Below, one piece after another: positions 27,930 through 35,366 of a DNA stretch of 64,000 bases. How positions within the stretch are numbered: the stretch's first letter is position 1; each line of letters starts with the position of its first letter. The notes beneath the pieces were generated by a model that searched no databases, was not told the origin of the DNA, and worked only from the letters and a program-made list of their open reading frames with translations. The position numbers were made by a program, and so were the translations under genes. Origin of the DNA: Aquimarina sp. Aq78 (GTDB taxonomy: Bacteria > Bacteroidota > Bacteroidia > Flavobacteriales > Flavobacteriaceae); the NCBI RefSeq assembly GCF_900299525.1, contig NZ_OMKA01000003.1:62001-126000 (forward strand). Direction: 5' to 3'.

Positions 27930-28406
27930 TTATTCTACCTCGCAACCACAAAAAAAGTCAATCAAAGCAAGAAAAATCTTATCTGCTGTACCAACAGATC
28001 CACCTGTTCCACAACATCCATCTGACTTATTTGAGCTTGTTATTACATTTAACCTTAAATACTCAAATTGGCTAGCTATAACATGAAACTCTTCTGGTGT
28101 TATATTTAAAGCTACAAGTTGATAATACACATCCAAAAATGCCTGGGTCTGATCCCCAAGAAATCCCTGAACCATAGCCTCCAATTCAACTGAATTCAAT
28201 GGTGTTGTTACTGATTTTTGAGATACATCTTTAATAAATGCCTCATATTTTCCAGTTTTAACAGCACTATTATTAAACTCAATAATAGTTTGCTTGACCA
28301 GGTATTCTTTCTCTGTCAATGAAACTTGTGTAGATTCCTCATCGCGGGAACAAGAAATAACAGTAAGGAAAGAAATTACACATGTAAAAAGTAATAGTTT
28401 TCTCAT
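27930..28406 (-). CDS. Lipoprotein with Cys-rich C-terminus, unknown function
   Basis: 158 residues from the ATG at 28406; the frame extends to 28439, but that adds residues before the signal peptide. The signal ends FLTVISC. The middle is helical (LTEKEYLVKQTIIEFNNSAVKTGKYEAFIKDVSQKS). The C-terminus has CCGTGG and ends CGC plus an acidic triplet, four Cys in the last 29 residues, which is unusual for a periplasmic lipoprotein. Monocistronic, with the DUF4199 cluster upstream on the opposite strand. No family recognised. Confidence 0.75.
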   Translation of the reverse strand: MRKLLLFTCVISFLTVISCSRDEESTQVSLTEKEYLVKQTIIEFNNSAVKTGKYEAFIKDVSQKSVTTPLNSVELEAMVQGFLGDQTQAFLDVYYQLVALNITPEEFHVIASQFEYLRLNVITSSNKSDGCCGTGGSVGTADKIFLALIDFFCGCEVE

Positions 28407-28726
28407 AAATACTAGTTTCGTTAATATATTTTTATACAATTCAAATTGGGGTAAGTAATTCTAAAAAAGTTTGTTTTATCAATAAAACTACTCCTAAAAC
28501 ACAAGATATCAACAGATTAATCCTTAACAATCATTTTAAGCGAATCCCCTTATTTTACGCCTGCTGACACCACATTCACACTACGGTAAAACCGTAATAA
28601 CTTAGTAAATATACGACAAAAATATGAATTCTATCGATAAAGTGCTACTTTTACAATACCGATACCAACACCATTTTATTATATTTGCTTACTTATGGTC
28701 TATAAACATTTGAAAACATTTTTTTC
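28407..28726. other. 320-bp divergent intergenic region
   Basis: Carries the promoters for the Cys-rich lipoprotein (minus) and the first DUF4199 gene (plus). The plus-strand -7 box TATATTTG is at 28680-28687, followed by CTTATGGTCTATAA, a segment nearly repeated before the second DUF4199 gene. Nothing else supported. Confidence 0.55.
28680..28687 (+). promoter_or_regulatory. -7 promoter box of DUF4199 gene 1
   Basis: TATATTTG, an exact match to the Bacteroidota TAnnTTTG element. The same octamer is at 29373, 31922 and 34238, before other members of this cluster. No clear -33 TTG was found at the right spacing. Confidence 0.6.
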
Positions 28727-29254
28727 ATGAAAAAAACTACTATTCCCACTAAAAAATTTATTTTAAATTACGGTCTGATCTTAGGCATCATATCTATCAT
28801 ATATGGTGTTATTCTTTACATGACAGATAATGTCGCAAGTAGAAACTGGATTTTTGCCGTTATAAGCGCGGTCATACTTATTAGTATTATTTTTTATGGA
28901 ATAAGTGCATACAAAACAGCTAATAATGGTTATCTAAAATTAGGTGGTGCTTTAAAAATAGGTATTGGTATTGCTTTAATTGGCGGGGTGATCTCTATTA
29001 TTTGGAATATTACATTAATGAATGTAATCGAACCTGATATGATGAGTCAAATATTCGATATGCAACGAGAAGAAATGATAAAACGAAATCATAACATGTC
29101 TCGAGAACAAATCGATCAAAATATAGCAATGGCTGAAAAAATGAGTTCACCATATATTATGCCTATTCTTTCGTTAATCTGGAATTTATTCTTAGGCTTT
29201 ATTATTTCCTTAATAGGAGGAGCTATCATGCAGAAAAACAGAGATGTTTTTTAA
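28727..29254 (+). CDS. DUF4199 family membrane protein (copy 1)
   Basis: 175 residues with four transmembrane helices. Family marks: TKKFILNYGLILGIISIIYGV near the start, the central YKTANNGYLKLGGALKIGIGIALIGGVISIIWN, VIEPDMM, a charged amphipathic loop and a last helix FLGFIISLIGGAIMQK. DUF4199 has no known biochemical role but usually sits next to the cell-envelope glycosyltransferase, as at 34298. It has its own promoter box. Confidence 0.85.
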   Translation: MKKTTIPTKKFILNYGLILGIISIIYGVILYMTDNVASRNWIFAVISAVILISIIFYGISAYKTANNGYLKLGGALKIGIGIALIGGVISIIWNITLMNVIEPDMMSQIFDMQREEMIKRNHNMSREQIDQNIAMAEKMSSPYIMPILSLIWNLFLGFIISLIGGAIMQKNRDVF

Positions 29255-29418
29255 TGTATATCCCTATTTATCTATTTATTACCCTAAAACTTACCTGTAT
29301 TGTATCTAAAAAAACCAGTAGACATTAGTGATCAATACCATAAATTTATTATCCATACCTGTAACAATTTACTATATTTGTGTACTTATGGTTTATAATA
29401 ACCAAAACTATTTTATAT

Positions 29419-29946
29419 ATGGAAAATGATAAAGCATCAACCAAGAAAATTATAATCAACTACGGAGTAATCCTGGGGATTCTCTCTGTCCTAATGGGAG
29501 TAGTAGTCTATGTTATGGATGGATATGCTGAGCAAAACTGGGTGCATTCTGTTATCGGTTTAGCAATTATGGTAGGTGTTACCGTATACGGGATAAAAGC
29601 ATATAAAGCTGCTAACGGCGGATTTCTTAAACTTGGTGAAGCTATAAAAATTGGGCTGGGTATTGCTCTTATTGGCGGTATCATAAGTGTTATTTGGACG
29701 ATTCTGTTAATGAGCGTTATAGAGCCGGATATTGTTAACCAAATGAATGAAGTACAACGTGAACAAATGATCGAGCGTTTTCCTGATATGCCAGAAGAAC
29801 AACTAAATCAAAGCCTGGAGATGACTAAGAAATTTACTACTCCATATATGCTTTCTGCATTTGCGTTAATCTGGAGTTTATTTATAGGATTTATCATTTC
29901 CCTATTTGCAGGATTAGCAATGCAAAAGAAACAAGACTTATATTAA
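29419..29946 (+). CDS. DUF4199 family membrane protein (copy 2)
   Basis: 175 residues from the ATG at 29419; the upstream GTG at 29380 lies inside the -7 box TATATTTG (29373-29380) and is not a start. Same helix layout as copy 1. It ends MQKKQDLY; the last codons plus the following 36 bp are repeated exactly before the intact glycosyltransferase at 34270. I infer that this is the ancestral DUF4199 partner of that glycosyltransferase. Confidence 0.88.
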   Translation: MENDKASTKKIIINYGVILGILSVLMGVVVYVMDGYAEQNWVHSVIGLAIMVGVTVYGIKAYKAANGGFLKLGEAIKIGLGIALIGGIISVIWTILLMSVIEPDIVNQMNEVQREQMIERFPDMPEEQLNQSLEMTKKFTTPYMLSAFALIWSLFIGFIISLFAGLAMQKKQDLY

Positions 29947-29949
29947 TAT

Positions 29950-30016
29950 ATGAATATATCTGTGGTCATACCACTGCTTAACAAATTACAGAATAGGATT
30001 GCAAAATGCAGTCCTA
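29950..30016 (+). pseudogene. Glycosyltransferase 5' remnant
   Basis: The first 32 bp (ATGAATATATCTGTGGTC onward, to 29981) are identical to the start of the glycosyltransferase at 34298. The sequence then continues as a degenerate copy with about 17 bp missing between two CTTAA repeats, and loses similarity at the T tract. It encodes only MNISVVIPLLN of the enzyme. It is a leftover of a duplicated DUF4199-glycosyltransferase operon. Confidence 0.8.
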
Positions 30017-30024
30017 TTTTTTTT
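29993..30024 (+). terminator. Intrinsic terminator formed from the glycosyltransferase remnant
   Basis: Eleven-bp stem ATAGGATTGCA / TGCAGTCCTAT with one T.G wobble and loop AAA, followed by eight T residues. It ends the copy-2 DUF4199 transcript. The homologous hairpin in the intact gene (34358-34388) lies inside the coding region. Confidence 0.75.
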
Positions 30025-30030
30025 ATAAAA

Positions 30031-31719
30031 CTAAGTATTTTTCAGTTTCTTTATAAAAGAAGAAGGGTAAATCCCTGTTTTTTTATGAAATGCTTTTGCA
30101 AAAGACTCGCTAGTCTTAAATCCCATTTCTTCGGAAATCCCTTTTATAGAGTATCTTCTAAATTTCTCATCATCCCTTAATCGCTCAATTGCATATCCAA
30201 TTCTAAGATCATGCAAATAATTAGAAAAATTCTTTTCTTTATAAATATTGATGATTTTTGATAGATAAGTTGAATTCGTTTTTAATTCTTTGGCTAACAC
30301 ACCAAGTGTGTATTTTTTATCCAGATATCGTTTACCACTTTCAAAATCCTTCATACCTTCTAGGATTTTCTGGATAACCTCCTCCGAAATGTTTAAGTCA
30401 TTAAGATGTTTTTCATTCTTCGTATTAAGTTTTGGTTCGGTTTCGACTACTTTATTAGTATATGAAACGACAGCACGAAAACTTTTTCGATAGCGTTTAC
30501 GGTCGTTATGAAGATAAATCATGATCCCGACAGAAATAATGAGCAACAAGATTGTTACGATTATAGTTATTCTATAATTCATACCACTATCTTCTAATTT
30601 AGAAATTCTGGTGTCTTTATTAGAAACTATCATAGGTACGGTATACTCGCTAATTATTCTTTGTAATACATTTGTTGTATTATTACTCTGCAAACTATCA
30701 ATTTTAGATTGCCTTTGAAGATACAATGACTCTTTCTCAATATCACTCTGTTCTTTAAAATGATTAATTAGTAGTTTATATCCTTCTTGTAGTTTAGGAA
30801 TAATATCTTCCTGAATTTGAACAACGGAATCCATCTTCATTAAATAATCAACGCTCTGATCTTTTAAATTAATCCCAGCATAAGCTTTTCCTAAATAAAA
30901 ATAGGAGGTTATTAGTCCTTGAGACTCATTACTTCTCCTTAGATACGGTAGTGTTTTAGAGATACTATCAATTGCGCTCTGATATGTTTTCTTATGATAA
31001 TAAGTAATCCCAGAATTAAGGACAAACAAAGTATATCTATGCTTATCCTGAATATCCAATGTTCCTCTAATTCCTAGGTTATTATAATAAGAAGCAGAGT
31101 CCAGTACTTTCAGTTGATTAAATTCATTGGCTAGATATAGTATATCCTGAAAACGATCATCTAATTCTTCTTTTGAGGCATATTGATAACATTCTTGAAA
31201 AATTTTTATCGCTTCTTTATGCCTTCCTATTCTACTTTTTAGCCGTCCAATAGATCGATTATACCTATAAAGCGTCCTTGAGTTAGATTTTTTTGTAATA
31301 ATCTGGTCTGCTTTTTTATAATTGTTCCAAGCCTCCTGAAACAGTCCTTTTTTCAAAAAATAATCCCCTTTTAACAAATATCCTCTGGTAAGAAGGCCAT
31401 TGTTTTTCAAACCTTTGGTTAATTGAATAATACTATCTGCATATTTAAGACATATCTCGTTCCCTTCGTATAAATGAGAGATTAAAAAGAAGCCATGAGC
31501 AATTACAAGATCTTCATTTTCATTTTTCCCTTTCTCTAAGTATCTATTGGCATATAGACGAGCTTTATCTGGATTCTCCTTATAATTATCAAAAAACAAT
31601 TCATACAACTCAAAATAAGTCTTTGATTGAATAGAGTCTGGATTTTTAAAATCAACTTCACTTTCCTGAGCAAGTAGTTTACAGTGAATGATAAAAATTA
31701 AAAGTAATATTCTTTTCAT
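30031..31719 (-). CDS. Membrane-anchored TPR / AraC-type transcriptional regulator
   Basis: 562 residues. A signal-like N-terminus (MKRILLLIFIIHCKLLAQ) is followed by a periplasmic TPR array (about 40-350), one transmembrane helix near residues 376-398 (YRITIIVTILLLIISVGIMIYL) and a C-terminal AraC helix-turn-helix domain (about 466-560) ending RRYSIKGISEEMGFKTSESFAKAFHKKTGIYPSSF. This is the one-component membrane regulator type common in Flavobacteriia. It lies inside the DUF4199 cluster on the opposite strand and might control it; that is inference. Confidence 0.9.
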   Translation of the reverse strand: MKRILLLIFIIHCKLLAQESEVDFKNPDSIQSKTYFELYELFFDNYKENPDKARLYANRYLEKGKNENEDLVIAHGFFLISHLYEGNEICLKYADSIIQLTKGLKNNGLLTRGYLLKGDYFLKKGLFQEAWNNYKKADQIITKKSNSRTLYRYNRSIGRLKSRIGRHKEAIKIFQECYQYASKEELDDRFQDILYLANEFNQLKVLDSASYYNNLGIRGTLDIQDKHRYTLFVLNSGITYYHKKTYQSAIDSISKTLPYLRRSNESQGLITSYFYLGKAYAGINLKDQSVDYLMKMDSVVQIQEDIIPKLQEGYKLLINHFKEQSDIEKESLYLQRQSKIDSLQSNNTTNVLQRIISEYTVPMIVSNKDTRISKLEDSGMNYRITIIVTILLLIISVGIMIYLHNDRKRYRKSFRAVVSYTNKVVETEPKLNTKNEKHLNDLNISEEVIQKILEGMKDFESGKRYLDKKYTLGVLAKELKTNSTYLSKIINIYKEKNFSNYLHDLRIGYAIERLRDDEKFRRYSIKGISEEMGFKTSESFAKAFHKKTGIYPSSFIKKLKNT

Positions 31720-31921
31720 TTAATTTTTTTGACACATCAAAATGTCTTCTTCAGATATTATTATACTCTAAAAACATAGTAAATTGTTTATCATAGTACA
31801 AAGTTAAAAATACTATCTTCAATACCTTCTTTCTATAGATGTTCTAACATAAATCAATTTTACAAAAGTAAAGATTCATTTTACATTTTATGTAACAGAG
31901 ATCTAACTAACAACATTTCAT

Positions 31922-31929
31922 TATATTTG
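31922..31929 (+). promoter_or_regulatory. -7 promoter box of the four-gene DUF4199 operon
   Basis: TATATTTG within a 27-bp segment (31905-31931) that is repeated exactly at 34221-34247. It lies about 32 bp before the copy-3 ATG. Confidence 0.6.
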
Positions 31930-31961
31930 AATATTTACTTCTTTTTTAGAATACTCAATAT

Positions 31962-32486
31962 ATGGAGACTAGCACTATTTCTACTAAAAAATATATCATT
32001 AAATATGGAATAATTATTTGTATTGCATGGATTATACTAGGTGTAATTCGATATATGACCAACAATGTATTTAACCTTTCCTCAGGAGATAGTGTTATTG
32101 ACTTCCTTATACATAGTATTCCTGTTATTTTTGGAATATACGCGTACAAATCTAAAAACAATGGTTTTTTAAAATTGAAAGAAGCTTTAAAAATAGGTAC
32201 TGGTGTTTCTTTAATTGGTGGAATAACATTCATCTTATGGACTTTTTTTTTATTTCATGTAGTAGAACCTGAGTTATTAAATCAAAGTTTCAATGACTCC
32301 AGAGAAAATATTTTTCTAAAAGACCCAAATATATCCCCTGAAGAAGTACACAAAATTATGGAGTTTTCCGAAGCAATGTATTCCCCATATATATTTATTC
32401 CTACTACCTTGCTTTTGCATTTATCATTAGGGCTTATAATTTCCTTAATCACAGGAGCAATTATGCATAAAAAGCAAAACTTATAA
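31962..32486 (+). CDS. DUF4199 family membrane protein (copy 3)
   Basis: 174 residues. First of four tandem copies whose starts are spaced exactly 548 bp. Marks: STKKYIIKYGIIICIAWIILG, YKSKNNGFLKLKEALKIGTGVSLIGGITFI, VVEPELLNQ and GLIISLITGAIMHKKQNL. It is most similar to copy 4. All four share a 23-bp intergenic spacer and are likely one transcript. Confidence 0.85.
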   Translation: METSTISTKKYIIKYGIIICIAWIILGVIRYMTNNVFNLSSGDSVIDFLIHSIPVIFGIYAYKSKNNGFLKLKEALKIGTGVSLIGGITFILWTFFLFHVVEPELLNQSFNDSRENIFLKDPNISPEEVHKIMEFSEAMYSPYIFIPTTLLLHLSLGLIISLITGAIMHKKQNL

Positions 32487-32509
32487 CAAACCATAAATTA
32501 CAGTAACCA

Positions 32510-33034
32510 ATGGAAACTAATGCTATTTCTACTAAAAAATACATCACTAAATATGGGATAATCAGTGGTATTGCATGGATTACTTTAAGCATTATTCTTT
32601 ATATAACCGACAACACATTTAATCACTCTTCTATATACACTCTTGCTGAATTACTTATACATAGCATTCCCTTAATTTATGGAATATACGCGTACAAATC
32701 TAAAAATAATGGCTTTTTAAAATTGAAGAAAGCTTTAAAAATAGGCATGGGTATTTCCTTAATTGGTGGAATCACATATATTATATGGGATACTTTTTTA
32801 AAGAATGTAATAGAACCTGAGTTGATGAATCAACGTTTCAATGCCTCCCGAGAAAGGATTTTTCTAAAAGACCCAAATATATCCCCAGAGGAAGTACATA
32901 AAACTATGGAGTTTTCTGAAATAGTGGTTTCCCCATATATATACATTCCTACTATTCTTATTTTGCATTTATCCTTAGGATTTATAATTTCCTTAATCAC
33001 AGGAGCAATCCTACACAAAAAACAAAACTTATAA
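32510..33034 (+). CDS. DUF4199 family membrane protein (copy 4)
   Basis: 174 residues, the closest paralog of copy 3 across the whole length, including the loop FLKDPNISPEEVHK and the end ITGAILHKKQNL. The start context AGTAACCAATGGAAAC recurs before copy 6. It differs from copy 3 mainly in the first extracellular loop. Confidence 0.85.
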   Translation: METNAISTKKYITKYGIISGIAWITLSIILYITDNTFNHSSIYTLAELLIHSIPLIYGIYAYKSKNNGFLKLKKALKIGMGISLIGGITYIIWDTFLKNVIEPELMNQRFNASRERIFLKDPNISPEEVHKTMEFSEIVVSPYIYIPTILILHLSLGFIISLITGAILHKKQNL

Positions 33035-33057
33035 TAATCCAAAAAATAAAGTACGTA

Positions 33058-33582
33058 ATGGAATCCAACGCTATTTCTGCTAGAAAATATATCATTAAAT
33101 ATGGAGTAATTTTAGGGATTATATTTGTCATATACAACGTTTTTCTTTATCTGACCAATAATATTACTAGTAAACATTGGATCCATGTAACCATAAATAT
33201 TGCTATACCCTTTTGCATCATTATTTATGGATTATACAGCTACAAATCAAATAATAATGACTTTTTAAAATTAGGAAAGGCTTTAAAAATAGGTTTAGGT
33301 ATTTCTCTAATAGGAGGTATAATAACGATCGTATGGAATGTTTTACTATCTAACGTTATAGAGCCAAATTTGTTCAACCAAATACTCGATACTCAACGAG
33401 AGAAGATGATTCTAAATAATCCAGAAATGTCTCCTGAAAAAGTAAACGAAACCATGGAATTTTCGAAAAAATTCAGTTCTTCATATATCGTTAATACAAT
33501 CGGGTTATTCTGGAGATTGTTATTAGGGTTTATAATTTCCCTAATAGGAGGAGCGATCATGCATAAAAAGCAAAATTTATAA
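33058..33582 (+). CDS. DUF4199 family membrane protein (copy 5)
   Basis: 174 residues. The sequence is closer to copy 1 in its middle (LGLGISLIGGIITIVWNVLL, VIEPNLFNQILDTQREKMI) but has the tail GGAIMHKKQNL of the tandem set. This mosaic suggests gene conversion or separate origins before tandem fixation. Four transmembrane helices. Confidence 0.85.
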   Translation: MESNAISARKYIIKYGVILGIIFVIYNVFLYLTNNITSKHWIHVTINIAIPFCIIIYGLYSYKSNNNDFLKLGKALKIGLGISLIGGIITIVWNVLLSNVIEPNLFNQILDTQREKMILNNPEMSPEKVNETMEFSKKFSSSYIVNTIGLFWRLLLGFIISLIGGAIMHKKQNL

Positions 33583-33605
33583 CAAACCATAAATTATAGT
33601 AACCA

Positions 33606-34133
33606 ATGGAAACCAACGCTATTTCTACTAAAAAACATATCACTAAATATGGAGTAATCTTGGGGGTCGCAATTTTCGCATGTAACCTATTCCTTAATTT
33701 AACCGATAATAATATGAACTTTAAAGAATGGACTATTTCGATAATAGGTGTTGTCATATCTTTAAGTATCATTAGTTATGGTTTATACAACTACAAATGC
33801 GCAAATAATGGTTTTTTAAAACTAAAAAGAGCTTTTAAAATAGGCATGGGAATAGTCTTAATATCAGCAATTATACATATAATTTGGATAGTTTTGAACG
33901 AAACAATATTTGAGCCCGATTTAGCCAATAAAATGATGACAATTAATCGAGATAGAATAATCAGGAATAATCCTAGTATAACTCCCGAAGAACTACATGA
34001 ACAATTAGCATTTTTCCAAAAAACTAATACTATTTATTTTCGAATTGCATTTGGTTTAACAGGCAATATATTAATGGGATTTATTTACGTTTTAATTTCT
34101 GGACTCATATTAGCTAAGAAAAAAGATTTATAA
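33606..34133 (+). CDS. DUF4199 family membrane protein (copy 6, most diverged)
   Basis: 175 residues, with the same four-helix plan but altered key segments: YKCANNGFLKLKRAFKIGMGIVLISAIIHIIW in place of the glycine-rich GxGIxLIGG, FEPDLANKMM, and the tail LILAKKKDL. Last of the tandem operon. Confidence 0.82.
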   Translation: METNAISTKKHITKYGVILGVAIFACNLFLNLTDNNMNFKEWTISIIGVVISLSIISYGLYNYKCANNGFLKLKRAFKIGMGIVLISAIIHIIWIVLNETIFEPDLANKMMTINRDRIIRNNPSITPEELHEQLAFFQKTNTIYFRIAFGLTGNILMGFIYVLISGLILAKKKDL

Positions 34134-34220
34134 TTAACTTAAATAATTTTATACCTATACCAAACTTAATAAAAAGGAATCTCTCTCTAAATTATTATGA
34201 TTGTAGTAAATAAATACTAC

Positions 34221-34297
34221 AACTAACAACATTTCATTATATTTGAACATTCATGCTTTTTGTATAATAGCAAAAGAAACAAGACTTATATTAATAT
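34221..34297 (+). pseudogene. DUF4199 promoter plus 3' stub before the glycosyltransferase
   Basis: A 27-bp promoter copy (34221-34247, including TATATTTG at 34238-34245) is followed after about 22 bp by the last codons of a DUF4199 gene (KKQDLY, 34275-34292 region) and TAA, then the glycosyltransferase ATG. The body of the DUF4199 gene is missing, so the promoter now reads directly into the glycosyltransferase. Confidence 0.75.
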
Positions 34298-35245
34298 ATG
34301 AATATATCTGTGGTCATACCACTGCTTAATGAGCAGGAATCACTTAATGAATTATACAATTGGATTGCAAAAGTTATGCAATCCAATTCTTTTTCTTATG
34401 AAATTATTTTTATCGATGACGGTAGTACTGATGGATCGTGGGACACGATCTCGGCATTATCAAAAAAAGACCAACAGGTAAAAGGAATTCGTTTCTTAAA
34501 AAACTTTGGGAAATCACAAGCATTACATGCTGGGTTTGGCACAGCTCTGGGGGATGTGGTCATTACTATGGATGCTGATTTACAAGACAATCCAGAAGAA
34601 ATCCCAGAACTATATGATATGATCACCAAAGAAGGCTATGATCTCATTTCCGGATGGAAAAAGAAACGATACGATTCTGTTATTGCCAAAAATCTACCTT
34701 CAAAATTATTTAATGCAGCAGCCAGAAAAACATCTGGTGTTAAATTACATGATTTTAATTGTGGACTAAAGGCGTATAAAAATATCGTAATAAAAAACAT
34801 AGATGTACATGGCGAGATGCATCGTTATATCCCTGTACTTGCCAAAAATGCTGGTTTTGCAAAAATCGGTGAGAAAGTGGTACTACATCAGGCTCGAAAA
34901 TACGGTAAAACTAAATTTGGGATGAGTCGTTTTATAAATGGTTTCCTAGACTTAATCACCATTTGGTTTATGTCGCGTTTCGGCAAAAGACCCATGCACT
35001 TTTTTGGTCTTATCGGCACCCTACTTTTTATTATAGGATTCTGCTTTTCGTTATACTTGGGGATCGATAAACTTTTTATAGAAACCAAAGGGAGACTTAT
35101 CGCACAACGCCCCGAGTTTTATGTAGCGTTAACCTCTATGATTTTAGGAACACAGTTCTTTCTGGCAGGATTCTTAGGTGAAATTATCCTAACCAGCAAA
35201 CGAAGTAAAGAGCGATATAGCATTGCAGAAAAGATACATCTTTAA
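34298..35245 (+). CDS. Family 2 glycosyltransferase, polyprenyl-phosphate type (DPM1/GtrB-like)
   Basis: 315 residues. GT-A domain (1-230) with MNISVVIPLLNEQESL, FIDDGSTDGSW, the metal-binding DADLQDNPEEIPELYDM and QARKYGKTKFG. Two transmembrane helices follow (FGLIGTLLFIIGFCFSLYLGI and SMILGTQFFLAGFLGEIIL). This is the layout of enzymes that transfer a sugar to undecaprenyl phosphate. A DUF4199 gene normally precedes it; here only a stub remains. Donor sugar unknown. Confidence 0.92.
   Translation: MNISVVIPLLNEQESLNELYNWIAKVMQSNSFSYEIIFIDDGSTDGSWDTISALSKKDQQVKGIRFLKNFGKSQALHAGFGTALGDVVITMDADLQDNPEEIPELYDMITKEGYDLISGWKKKRYDSVIAKNLPSKLFNAAARKTSGVKLHDFNCGLKAYKNIVIKNIDVHGEMHRYIPVLAKNAGFAKIGEKVVLHQARKYGKTKFGMSRFINGFLDLITIWFMSRFGKRPMHFFGLIGTLLFIIGFCFSLYLGIDKLFIETKGRLIAQRPEFYVALTSMILGTQFFLAGFLGEIILTSKRSKERYSIAEKIHL
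34358..34388 (+). promoter_or_regulatory. Hairpin inside the glycosyltransferase coding region (possible attenuator)
   Basis: Twelve-bp perfect inverted repeat AATTGGATTGCA / TGCAATCCAATT with a 7-nt loop, starting 60 bp into the gene and followed by CTTTTTCTT. The homologous sequence in the stub at 29993 is a working-looking terminator. It could attenuate transcription or be a by-product of codon content. Confidence 0.4.
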
Positions 35246-35366
35246 TGTAGCCAATTCATCGTGCAGATATAAAAAGTCATGATGAATTAAATATCGAAGC
35301 AGTTTATGCGTATTTCGAAACTTTTTTACCAAAATTAAATAGTATTTTTGCACTAAAATCACAAGC

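Noticed and set aside
29950..30180. 76-codon frame starting like a glycosyltransferase
   Set aside because: Only the first 11 codons are the enzyme; the rest runs through a terminator into the antisense of the AraC gene. Treated as a pseudogene stub.
31962..34133. CRISPR-like or phase-variable repeat array
   Set aside because: The period is 548 bp and contains full diverged genes, not short identical repeats with spacers, and no invertase gene is nearby.
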